Shown here piece by piece: positions 1 through 7,131 of a stretch of 14,626 nt of DNA. Source of the DNA: an uncultured Pseudobdellovibrionaceae bacterium. Its GTDB lineage: Bacteria; Bdellovibrionota; Bdellovibrionia; Bdellovibrionales; JAMPXM01. The DNA lies in the NCBI GenBank assembly GCA_934277865.1, contig CAKQVW010000033.1:1-14626 (forward strand), in the 5' to 3' direction. The notes beneath the pieces are model-generated. The model was not told the DNA's origin and did not search any database. It was given only the letters and a program-made list of their open reading frames with translations. Position 1 is the first letter of the stretch. Every line of letters begins with the position of its first letter. The position numbers and the translations under genes were made by a program.

Positions 1-1
1 G

Positions 2-1390
2 GTGGAGGCCGATGACGGAGCAAGGGCGCACGATCTGCTTCGCCGTAAACTCGACGTCGAACAATTAGACCCGCGAATCGTATATGGATTTGCCAAGTCG
101 ACACGCACAGCCCTGGCGGATATTTCGGCTGCATTTTTTGGGTATCCTTCGCGCGAACTGTTCACCGTGGCCGTGACCGGCACCAATGGGAAAACGACGT
201 CGACTCACATGATCGAACACGTTCTCAAGAGCCTTGGTCGCCCGACCGGAGTCGTTGGAACCATTGATCATCATCTTGGAGAAAAAATCTGGCCGACTTC
301 GATGACCACACCCGATCCGGTGGAGTTTCAGGGAAGGCTTCGCGAGTTTGTGTCGTTAGGCGCAAAGGCCGTGGCGCTTGAAGCCTCGAGTCACGCGTTG
401 GATCAGTGTCGGCTAGATGCCGTGGATTTTGATTTTGCAGCATTCACGAATCTCACGCGCGATCACCTCGATTACCATCAGGCGATGGATGCCTACTTTC
501 ATGCGAAATATCGCCTTTTTGGGAACCTGCTTTTGCACTCGTCAAAAGCCAAACGGACCGCGCTCTTTCACGTCGACGACTCGTGGTGTTTGAAGGCCTA
601 CGACGCGCTAAAAGACGACTTGAAGTCCAAGTCAGCATCTCTCGAGGTTTTGGGTTTTGGAAAGTCGGCCGCAAGTGATCTTCGCTATGAGGTTTTGGAT
701 CAGGGTTTTTGGGGTGTTTGTTTTAAGCTGACGGACTCGAGCGGCTCGCGTGAGGTTCGGATCCAAATGCCTGGAATTCACAATGTCCAAAACGCGATCG
801 TTGCCTACGCGGCCGGAGTTGCGGCTGGCTGTCAACCGGACGACGTGATCCGCGTGCTCGCTGAACTGAAAGGGGTAGCGGGACGTCTGGAGCGTGTTGC
901 GAACACACGGCAGTTAAACGTCTTTGTCGACTACGCCCACACCGACGATGCGCTTCGCTCGATTTTGGGGATGTTGGATGGAATCCGACGCGAGATGCGC
1001 ACACACGCTGGGACGGTGGACACACATGCGAAAATCATCACGGTTTTTGGTTGTGGTGGGGATCGTGACCGCGGCAAGCGGCCGCTCATGATGCGGGCTG
1101 CTTTGGACGGATCGGACGAGGTCATTTTAACGTCTGACAATCCTCGCACAGAAGATCCGGAAAGAATTTTGGACGACGCGATGGCAGCCGTTTCAACGGC
1201 GGAGCATGTGAAAGTGCGTCGCTATGTCGATCGGCGTACGGCGATTGGAAAAGCAATCGAACTCGCGCGGCCAGGCGATGTGGTGTTGATCGCAGGCAAG
1301 GGGCATGAAACCACGCAAACGATTGGAACCGTGAAACACCCGTTTTCGGATGCCAACGTGGCCAGAGAAATTATGGAAGGCAAGGTTTGA
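2..1390 (+). CDS. murE: UDP-MurNAc-tripeptide synthetase MurE (5' partial), meso-DAP type
   Basis: MurE is the cytoplasmic ATP-dependent ligase that adds the third residue to UDP-MurNAc-L-Ala-D-Glu. The 462 visible codons contain the Mur-ligase P-loop GTNGKTT (residues 60-66 of the visible part), the conserved ASSHALDQ stretch, TNLTRDHLDYH, the lysine of HAKYRLF (K169, expected carbamoylated), and DNPR at 379-382. DNPR is the known signature of enzymes selecting meso-diaminopimelate. In complete MurE proteins the P-loop lies roughly 110 residues in, so about 50 N-terminal residues lie upstream of the window, and the GTG at position 2 is probably an internal valine rather than the start. The stop TGA (1388-1390) shares its A with the murF ATG, so the two are likely translationally coupled. 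Identification is firm; substrate choice rests on the DNPR motif. Confidence 0.96.
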   Translation: MEADDGARAHDLLRRKLDVEQLDPRIVYGFAKSTRTALADISAAFFGYPSRELFTVAVTGTNGKTTSTHMIEHVLKSLGRPTGVVGTIDHHLGEKIWPTSMTTPDPVEFQGRLREFVSLGAKAVALEASSHALDQCRLDAVDFDFAAFTNLTRDHLDYHQAMDAYFHAKYRLFGNLLLHSSKAKRTALFHVDDSWCLKAYDALKDDLKSKSASLEVLGFGKSAASDLRYEVLDQGFWGVCFKLTDSSGSREVRIQMPGIHNVQNAIVAYAAGVAAGCQPDDVIRVLAELKGVAGRLERVANTRQLNVFVDYAHTDDALRSILGMLDGIRREMRTHAGTVDTHAKIITVFGCGGDRDRGKRPLMMRAALDGSDEVILTSDNPRTEDPERILDDAMAAVSTAEHVKVRRYVDRRTAIGKAIELARPGDVVLIAGKGHETTQTIGTVKHPFSDANVAREIMEGKV

Positions 1391-2889
1391 TGGCAAATTG
1401 GTCTCTCTCGGTGCAGGAAGCGGCCGCAGCGATGGAAGGCAAGCTGGAGTTTGTCGGCTCGGGCGGTCTTCAGGATCTGGTTTTTGTAGGAGTTGGTACC
1501 GATTCACGAGTGGACCTGACGGGGCAGTTGTTTTTTGCGCTCGTTGGCGACGTGCACGATGCGCACACGCATCTCGTGCAGGCGGTGGAGAAGGGGGCAA
1601 CAGGCCTCGTTGTTCATCGCGATCTTTCGGAAGAGGAACGTGCAAAGGTCGAGGCTTTGGTGAAGGCCAAAGGTTTTCCGGTCGCCATCGTCCATGTCTC
1701 CGATACTTTAAAAGGCCTGCAGGAGCTTGCGCGGCACTGGCGACGCAAGTCGTCCGCAATGATCCTTGGTATCACCGGGACAAACGGAAAAACCACCACC
1801 AAAGAGTTCGCAGCGGCGATCATCGGCTCCCGCCTGCGAGTTCAGTACTCAAAGGGAAGCTTCAACAATCACTGGGGAGTTCCAATCTCTCTGCTTTCCA
1901 TCGCGCCGGAACATGAAGTCGCCATCATCGAAATGGGAATGAATCACCTTGGAGAACTGAAGTCTCTGTCTCGTCTCGTCGAGGCCGATGCTGTTGTTTG
2001 CACCATGGTGGGCCGTGGACATTTGGAGGGCGTCGGCTCGGTCGAAGGTGTTGCCGAAGCCAAGGCTGAGATCTACGAATTTGCTCCGCCTCGCGCGACG
2101 TTTGTTTTCAACCTCGACAATGAGCACACAAAAAAGATGCGAGAAAAATACGCCGTCGAAGGTCGACGTCGCCTCGGGTTTTCGACGGACCTCGATGCGG
2201 GTGCGGACGTGGCAATGAAAGTCGTCGCGATGACGCCAGACTCGATTGAAGTAGAAGGTGTGATCAAGGGCATCGCCGGCCGAGTGGTGGTGCCGGTGTT
2301 TGGTGCTCAGAATGTGACGAACTTGATGGCGGCTTCGTGTTTGGCACTGGCGGCTGGCCTTTCACCGCAAGACATCTGGGCGGCGCTTCCACTGTGTCGA
2401 TCGGCTTGGGGGCGCAACCAATGGGTTCAACTGAAGTCAGGTGCACGGGTGTTATTTGATGGTTACAACGCCAATCCCGAAAGCATGGCTGCAGCTTTGG
2501 AAAATGCTCGCCTTTTGAAAGAGTCGTTTCAAGGACGCAAGATCGCCGTGCTTGGCGAGATGCGCGAGCTTGGTGAACACGCGGCCGCGCTTCATGAAGA
2601 AGTTGGTGTGCTCACGGCGCAGGCGGGTTTTGACGAAGCGATTTTTATTGGTCCTTCGCACGAGTTTTTCACCCGAGGTTTGCGAGTCGATGCGGAAGCC
2701 GCTGGCGGAATGCGAGACGGTTTGTTGCGAGCGCTGAAGGCCTCGCCGAGCTTTGATGAGTCGATTGCCAAAGAGCTTTCGTCACGCTTGAAGACCGGTG
2801 ACTTTGTGTTGATCAAAGGTTCGCGTGGGATGAGCTTGGAAAACTTCCTCAAGGCTCTGGAGCCGCTGGATTTTGCCGCCAAGAAGTGA
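1390..2889 (+). CDS. murF: UDP-MurNAc-tripeptide--D-Ala-D-Ala ligase MurF
   Basis: MurF is the cytoplasmic ligase that attaches D-Ala-D-Ala to UDP-MurNAc-tripeptide, the last soluble step before lipid I. The 499-residue protein is somewhat longer than E. coli MurF (about 450). Visible motifs are the P-loop GTNGKTT (130-136), NNHWGVP (159-165), EMGMNHLGEL (181-190), HLE with H211, the AKAEIY lysine K225 (expected carbamoylated), DGYNANPESM (357-366) and GEMRELGE (389-396). Two positions differ from the usual family text: TMVGRGHLE where most have TNIGxAHLE, and FDGYNANP where most have DDSYNANP. The metal/ATP-linked H and K are kept. I chose the ATG at 1390, overlapping the murE stop by one base and preceded by GGAAGG about 9 bases upstream; a TTG one codon earlier also lies in frame but is less likely. 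Confidence 0.96.
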   Translation: MANWSLSVQEAAAAMEGKLEFVGSGGLQDLVFVGVGTDSRVDLTGQLFFALVGDVHDAHTHLVQAVEKGATGLVVHRDLSEEERAKVEALVKAKGFPVAIVHVSDTLKGLQELARHWRRKSSAMILGITGTNGKTTTKEFAAAIIGSRLRVQYSKGSFNNHWGVPISLLSIAPEHEVAIIEMGMNHLGELKSLSRLVEADAVVCTMVGRGHLEGVGSVEGVAEAKAEIYEFAPPRATFVFNLDNEHTKKMREKYAVEGRRRLGFSTDLDAGADVAMKVVAMTPDSIEVEGVIKGIAGRVVVPVFGAQNVTNLMAASCLALAAGLSPQDIWAALPLCRSAWGRNQWVQLKSGARVLFDGYNANPESMAAALENARLLKESFQGRKIAVLGEMRELGEHAAALHEEVGVLTAQAGFDEAIFIGPSHEFFTRGLRVDAEAAGGMRDGLLRALKASPSFDESIAKELSSRLKTGDFVLIKGSRGMSLENFLKALEPLDFAAKK

Positions 2890-3042
2890 CTTGGCGGGGT
2901 GAATAGAAACATTAGTAATAACAGGCACTTATAAGTTTCTCCTTGTGCCCCCAGTTCAAAGCGTGATAGACCGATTGGCACATCGTTTCGTGCGGCTCGA
3001 GGGCTTCTCGCGAAGTGCTTCATAGGGGGCAAGTCAGACATC
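2890..3042 (+). promoter_or_regulatory. murF-mraY intergenic region with weak candidate promoter
   Basis: This 153-base gap is the only sizeable break between murE and murD. Its first third is AT-rich compared with its surroundings and contains TATAAG (2930-2935), five of six matches to a sigma-70 -10 box. No good -35 box sits 16-18 bases upstream; the best is GAAACA (2906-2911, 3/6, spacer 18). GGCAC (2924-2928) and GTGCC (2945-2949) could pair across a 16-base loop overlapping the -10 candidate. An AGGGGG run (3024-3029) lies 13 bases ahead of the mraY ATG and may serve as a somewhat distant ribosome binding site. A separate mraY promoter is possible but not shown, because no terminator separates murF from mraY. 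Confidence 0.22.
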
Positions 3043-4119
3043 ATGCTTTACCAATGGCTCCACTCGTTGGCGGATCAGTATTCTTTCCTCAACGTTTTTC
3101 GTTACATCACCTTTCGAACATTCATCGCCTTCTTCACCGGTTTTTTTCTCTGCCTCTGGATCGGTCCGCGTTTTATCCGCGGTCTTGTCGAGCGTCAGGT
3201 TGGACAAGCCATTCGTGATGACGGTCCGCAGACCCACAAAAAAAAGGCGGGCACGCCGACCATGGGTGGCGGATTGATATTGGTCGGACTTTTGGTTCCG
3301 GCTTTGCTTTGGGTGAATGTCTTGCACCCGCTGGTTTGGGCGACCTTGATCGTGACGCTGGGATTTGGCTACATCGGCTACGTCGACGACTCACTCAAAG
3401 TGAAAAAGAAAAACTCGGCAGGGCTTCCGGGCAAATTGCGTTTGGCGGCCGAGTTTGGAATCTCCGGCGCGGTGATCGCGGTTTTGATTTACTGGTTTGG
3501 CCTTTCGACAACAGTGACAGTCCCTTTCTTTAAAAATGTCGCGGTCGACATCGGATGGTTTTACGTCGTGTTTGGATCGCTTGTGGTCACCGGCTGCGCG
3601 AATGCGGTGAATCTCACGGATGGTCTTGACGGCCTGGCTATTGTTCCCGTCATTATTTCATCGGCGACACTCGGGGTTTTTGCCTACGTCGCCGGCCACT
3701 CGGCGATCGCTGCCTACTTGCAGATTCCTTTTGTCACGGGGGCAAGCGAGCTTGTGCCATTGGCGGGAGCGATGGTGGCGGCCGGACTTGGGTTCCTGTG
3801 GTTCAACACCTACCCAGCACAAGTATTTATGGGAGACATCGGCTCGCTTTCTATTGGTGGATTCTTGGGAATTCTCGCGGTGCTGACCAAGAACGAAATC
3901 GTCCTTGTGTTATTGGGTGGCGTTTTTGTTGTCGAGGCACTTTCTGTGATCACGCAGGTGCTGTCGTTTAAACTCACGGGCAAGCGTGTCTTCCGCATGG
4001 CGCCGATCCATCATCACTTCGAACTAAAGGGCCTGACCGAGACGAAGATCATCGTGCGCTTCTGGATCATTTCGATCCTGCTTGCGATCTTGAGTCTTGC
4101 GACTCTGAAACTGCGTTAA
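3043..4119 (+). CDS. mraY: Phospho-MurNAc-pentapeptide transferase MraY
   Basis: MraY is the multi-pass inner-membrane enzyme that transfers phospho-MurNAc-pentapeptide from UDP to undecaprenyl phosphate, making lipid I. Its 358 residues match the usual length (E. coli 360). Visible family signatures are DDGPQTH and GTPTMGG (59-76), the Asp pair of YVDDSLK (D115, D116), NAVNLTDGLDGLA (187-199, catalytic-site D193), FMGDIGSLSIGG (262-273, D265) and the PIHHHFELKG loop (321-330). All catalytic aspartates and the HHH motif are present, and about ten hydrophobic segments are spread through the protein. The start at 3043 gives a normal MraY N-terminus (MLYQWLHSL). murD follows after 44 bases. The position between murF and murD is the classic dcw order. 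Confidence 0.97.
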   Translation: MLYQWLHSLADQYSFLNVFRYITFRTFIAFFTGFFLCLWIGPRFIRGLVERQVGQAIRDDGPQTHKKKAGTPTMGGGLILVGLLVPALLWVNVLHPLVWATLIVTLGFGYIGYVDDSLKVKKKNSAGLPGKLRLAAEFGISGAVIAVLIYWFGLSTTVTVPFFKNVAVDIGWFYVVFGSLVVTGCANAVNLTDGLDGLAIVPVIISSATLGVFAYVAGHSAIAAYLQIPFVTGASELVPLAGAMVAAGLGFLWFNTYPAQVFMGDIGSLSIGGFLGILAVLTKNEIVLVLLGGVFVVEALSVITQVLSFKLTGKRVFRMAPIHHHFELKGLTETKIIVRFWIISILLAILSLATLKLR

Positions 4120-4163
4120 TTGATTTGAGCTACTGACCTATCTTGAAGGAGAACGAATAGTCC

Positions 4164-5603
4164 ATGGCACATCCCCCAATGCCTCCATCTTCCGGAACCC
4201 CACCACCTTTCAGTGATTTCAAAGATCTTGAAGGCAAACGCGTCCTTGTTGTCGGTCTCGCTCGTTGCGGTGTGAGTCTTGCTCACTTCCTGACCGAGTG
4301 CGGGGCTCACGTCACAATTTCGGACCACAAGTCGAAACCGGAGCTGGCGTCGGCGCTGGAACAGATCGAAGGCTTGAACATCCAGTTGGACCTTGGTGGC
4401 CACAGCCCGAAAGTCTTCTTGGCGCAAGACGTAATCATCTTGTCGCCTGGTGTACCGCCGAATCTTAAAATCTTCGAATACGCTCGTTCCAACGGTGTTG
4501 TGGTGACGGGTGAGTTCGAGTTTTCGACTTGGTTCATCAAACAACCTTTGGTTGGTGTGACAGGAACAAACGGAAAGTCGACGACGTGCAAACTCATCGA
4601 ACTGTTTTTGAAAGAGTCGGGCGTTCGCGCGTGGCTTGGCGGAAACTTTGGTGAACCACTGGTGGAATTCCTGCGTGCGCTGAAGCGCGGTGAGCAGTTT
4701 GATTCGGTCGTGGCCGAAGTGTCGAGTTTCCAGCTTGAGCATTGCGATCGCTTCACGCCGCAAAACATCGTGTTCACGAACTTGGCGGAAAACCACCAAG
4801 ATCGTTACAAGTCGATGGAAGAATACGTAAACGCAAAGCGCCGCATTTTCCAGAATGTGAATCAGGCGACGACGTCGATTCTAAACGCCGACGACAACGC
4901 GGTTGTCGAATTGGCGCGTGATCCGGCCGTTCAGCGTGGCCGCATCTTTTATTTCTCTCGCAAGCCAGCTCTTGAGCCGCAAATCATGTCCATCGGTGGA
5001 GCTGTGTGCATCAAGGACGAGATTCGTGTTCGCACAGGCCCAGATATCGAGACCTACACCGTTCGCAATATGAAAATGCGCGGCAAACACTCGATCGACA
5101 ACATCATGGCGGCCATCTTGGCGGCCCGCGAGCACGGAGCGAAACACGACTCGATTCAGAAGGTCATCGACACTTATGGCGGCATGCCACATCGTCTTGA
5201 GTACGTTCGTCGCGTCGGTGGTGTTGAGTTCTTTAACGACTCGAAGGCGACCAACGTACACGCTGTGATGCGAGCTTTGGACGCATTCGATGAGAACGTG
5301 ATTCTCATCATGGGCGGTAAAGACACGAACCTCTCGTACGAGCCTCTTCGTGAGATGGTGAAACGCAAAGTGAAAACATTGATCCTTGTCGGCGAAGCCA
5401 AAGAACGTATGAATCGCGATCTGGGTGACTGGTCGGAGACCTTCCTGATTGGAACCTTTGAAGAGGCGGTTTTGATCGCTTATCAGAAGTCCCGTATCAG
5501 CGACTCGGTTCTGCTTTCACCGGGCGCTTCGAGTTTCGACATGTTTGATAGCTACGAAGAGCGCGGAAACTACTTTAAAGAGATCGTCGGCAAGTTCCGC
5601 TAG
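4164..5603 (+). CDS. murD: UDP-MurNAc-L-alanine--D-glutamate ligase MurD
   Basis: MurD is the cytoplasmic ligase that adds D-glutamate to UDP-MurNAc-L-Ala. The 479-residue protein has an N-terminal Rossmann-type domain (VLVVGLARCGVS from about 27), the P-loop GTNGKST (134-140), EVSSFQLE (185-192), the lysine of YVNAKRRIF (K225, expected carbamoylated), and the C-terminal FFNDSKATN and LILMGGKD-like region typical of MurD. Where E. coli has TEDH before the metal-binding His, this protein has AENH; the His is kept. The first 16 or so residues are a proline-rich extension (MAHPPMPPSSGTPPP) ahead of the first conserved strand, which is unusual but well supported, because AAGGAGA (4146-4152) precedes the ATG at 4164. 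A strong terminator follows the stop by 26 bases, so murD ends the upstream transcription block. Confidence 0.96.
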   Translation: MAHPPMPPSSGTPPPFSDFKDLEGKRVLVVGLARCGVSLAHFLTECGAHVTISDHKSKPELASALEQIEGLNIQLDLGGHSPKVFLAQDVIILSPGVPPNLKIFEYARSNGVVVTGEFEFSTWFIKQPLVGVTGTNGKSTTCKLIELFLKESGVRAWLGGNFGEPLVEFLRALKRGEQFDSVVAEVSSFQLEHCDRFTPQNIVFTNLAENHQDRYKSMEEYVNAKRRIFQNVNQATTSILNADDNAVVELARDPAVQRGRIFYFSRKPALEPQIMSIGGAVCIKDEIRVRTGPDIETYTVRNMKMRGKHSIDNIMAAILAAREHGAKHDSIQKVIDTYGGMPHRLEYVRRVGGVEFFNDSKATNVHAVMRALDAFDENVILIMGGKDTNLSYEPLREMVKRKVKTLILVGEAKERMNRDLGDWSETFLIGTFEEAVLIAYQKSRISDSVLLSPGASSFDMFDSYEERGNYFKEIVGKFR

Positions 5604-5629
5604 AATCACTCCGTTAAATACGGCATCCT

Positions 5630-5659
5630 GCCTCACCCTAGCCGGTGGGGCTTTTTTTT
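5630..5659 (+). terminator. Rho-independent terminator after murD
   Basis: An 8-bp stem GCCTCACC (5630-5637) pairs with GGTGGGGC (5644-5651), with one G-T wobble, around the 6-base loop CTAGCC, and is followed directly by eight T residues (5652-5659). It lies 26 bases beyond the murD stop. This is a textbook intrinsic terminator and should end or strongly reduce transcription from the murE-murD block before the three extra genes. Confidence 0.88.
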
Positions 5660-5704
5660 GTCCCAGGGCACCGGTCTTTGAAACAGGCTGCCGGGTTCCT
5701 GGTA

Positions 5705-5732
5705 TCGGCAATGCAATTCCATCCTCTGTAAT
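5705..5732 (+). promoter_or_regulatory. Candidate promoter ahead of the three-gene insert
   Basis: TGTAAT (5727-5732) matches five of six bases of a -10 box, and TCGGCA (5705-5710) matches four of six of a -35 box, with a 16-base spacer. Transcription would start near 5740, giving a leader of about 60 bases before the GTG at 5803. It lies just beyond the murD terminator, where a new promoter is expected. Another -35-like hexamer, TTGAAA (5678-5683), has no convincing -10 partner. The assignment is by eye and the organism's consensus is unknown. Confidence 0.3.
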
Positions 5733-5802
5733 CGGAAACGAACCCGTGAACTCGGATTTAGCGGCCTCCCGCTGACCTTGAATGCGGTGGATAGGACATT
5801 GA

Positions 5803-7131
5803 GTGACGCAATCGCATCAGTGGCAGAAAAAATTACCTGTTTCGACCGGTGGGAGTTCGGCTAAAAAGCGCCGGAGCCTTGGAAAAAACTTCCTGGCATC
5901 GCCATTGGCACTGCTCCCGGCCTGCCTTTTCATGGGGCTGATGGGGGGTACGTCGCCGTCGTCGGCGATGAGCTGCGATGAGGCGCTATTGGGCCGCGCT
6001 GCCAATATCCAGGCTAAAACGGTGCTTCGTCGGTACGAGGCCAGCGAGACGCTCTCGCAAAAGGTGCGCGACAATGCTCCGTTTTACTGGGCGGAAACGA
6101 GGTCTCGGCAGCCGATAAAATGGCAGCAAATGCCCGCGGTCTTAAAGTCCCAGGTGGTGGCGATTGGCGACCTCCATTCCGGAAACTTCTCTCCCGTTTT
6201 GGTTCCGGGGAAAGGCGTGTTGTACACGCTGTTTGACGTCAAGGACCTTGGTTATGCTCCGGCCCTTTATGACATCAATCGCTTGGTTCTAAATACGGTG
6301 GCGGTGGCCTCTCGTCGCAGACATTTGGATGCCAGCGAACGCGAAGCGATCGCACGCGAAATCTATGTGTCCTATCGTCAGGGACTGGCACGAGAGGACT
6401 TTGTGTTGACCGCTCAGCACCAAGTGGACCTGCCGACACCAGAAAAGCTGCAGCGAAAGCTTGTGAAAAAACAAAACGGCAAAACCGACGAGGACGGACT
6501 TTTGAGTGTCGACGGCGAGAGCACGCGGCCACTGTCCTATGCGGCCAAGGAACTGGGACTCACGGAAGCGGAGATCCGGCCGCGACTGGAGCGTGAGTTG
6601 CGAACACATCTCGGGTGGGGACATTTGCGCGACGCGATTGTCAGTGTCAAAGATCGCGGTGGATCTCGCGATCAAATGCGGATCATGGTGTTGTTTGAGA
6701 CCCAAGACGGACGAGTCTTGATGAAAGAGCTTAAGCGTGTCGGCGAAAGCGCTGTTGCGACCTATCAAGACCAACCCAGTCTGCTTGAAGTTCAAGTCGC
6801 AGCCTCTCGGTTTTTGGATTACGACATAGCCGTTCTTTTTCCGCAGATCCAAATCGGCGGCAGCGGATTTGTGTTGAGAGACAAAAAAGTTGAGACAATC
6901 TCCGTGCCATACAAACAGAAAGAGCCCGGAGACTTTGAGCGTCTGATGGAACTGGCACGCAACCACGCGCAGTGGGTGGGCACGTTTCACGGTCGCCAGC
7001 TTTTTGCTCAGGAGGCGGGACGTAATTTTCGTTTTGCTGAAGCACTTCGAGATCATCAGGTTGAAATCATCCGTTCCTTGGATGGCTTTAATCGATCGCA
7101 CATGAATCGCTTAACTGAGGAGGGACCATGA
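5803..7131 (+). CDS. Exported DUF2252-family protein (kinase-fold-like), function unknown
   Basis: This 442-residue protein resembles the DUF2252 family, whose motifs recall aminoglycoside phosphotransferases and related kinase-fold proteins. Visible in order are GDLHSGNF (122-129, like the family GDAHxxNF and the APH catalytic loop), LFDVKDLG (143-150, like FDxNDFDE), YDINRL (156-161, like WDxKRL), DRGGSRDQ (284-291, in place of the glycine-rich VGVGSVG), VLMKELKRV (305-313, with the putative nucleotide-site lysine K308), and WVGTFHGR (391-398, like ALARAHAR). The catalytic-type motif precedes the glycine/lysine segment, the order I recall for DUF2252. The N-terminus has a long basic stretch (KKRR at 21-24), a hydrophobic segment (about 30-49) and SSA-M, a plausible signal-peptidase site near 55, so export is likely. 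The KKRRSLGK text only loosely resembles a Tat motif, and a lipoprotein is a weak alternative. The GTG start is forced by an in-frame TGA just before it and has AGGA 6 bases upstream. The stop overlaps the next gene. Family confidence is about 0.75; any activity is unproven. Confidence 0.8.
   Translation: MTQSHQWQKKLPVSTGGSSAKKRRSLGKNFLASPLALLPACLFMGLMGGTSPSSAMSCDEALLGRAANIQAKTVLRRYEASETLSQKVRDNAPFYWAETRSRQPIKWQQMPAVLKSQVVAIGDLHSGNFSPVLVPGKGVLYTLFDVKDLGYAPALYDINRLVLNTVAVASRRRHLDASEREAIAREIYVSYRQGLAREDFVLTAQHQVDLPTPEKLQRKLVKKQNGKTDEDGLLSVDGESTRPLSYAAKELGLTEAEIRPRLERELRTHLGWGHLRDAIVSVKDRGGSRDQMRIMVLFETQDGRVLMKELKRVGESAVATYQDQPSLLEVQVAASRFLDYDIAVLFPQIQIGGSGFVLRDKKVETISVPYKQKEPGDFERLMELARNHAQWVGTFHGRQLFAQEAGRNFRFAEALRDHQVEIIRSLDGFNRSHMNRLTEEGP
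7117..7125 (+). promoter_or_regulatory. Strong Shine-Dalgarno for the second insert gene
   Basis: GAGGAGGGA lies inside the last codons of the DUF2252 gene. Its GGAGG core (7119-7123) ends 4 bases before the ATG at 7128 and 7 bases before the adjacent ATG at 7131, so 7131 has the better spacing. Either start overlaps the upstream stop, which suggests translational coupling. Confidence 0.7.

Noticed and set aside
1350..1916. Plus-strand open frame overlapping the murE end and murF start
   Set aside because: It is out of frame with both genes and has low-complexity Arg/Ser/Gly content typical of a shadow frame.
3009..3025. CTTC-TCGC-GAAG mini-hairpin before mraY
   Set aside because: A four-base stem with no T run is expected by chance.
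5545..5775. Plus-strand open frame running through the murD end and the terminator
   Set aside because: It overlaps the murD 3' end in another frame and crosses the hairpin and T run; no Shine-Dalgarno or recognisable content.
5863..5950. Tat signal (KKRRSLGK) or lipoprotein box (LLPAC or AMSC) in the DUF2252 protein
   Set aside because: The positions after RR are not the usual hydrophobic pair, and neither cysteine has a good lipobox; a Sec-type signal is the simpler reading.
6289..7101. Minus-strand open frame of 270 codons inside the DUF2252 gene
   Set aside because: It is fully antisense to a gene with clear family motifs and shows no signature of its own.
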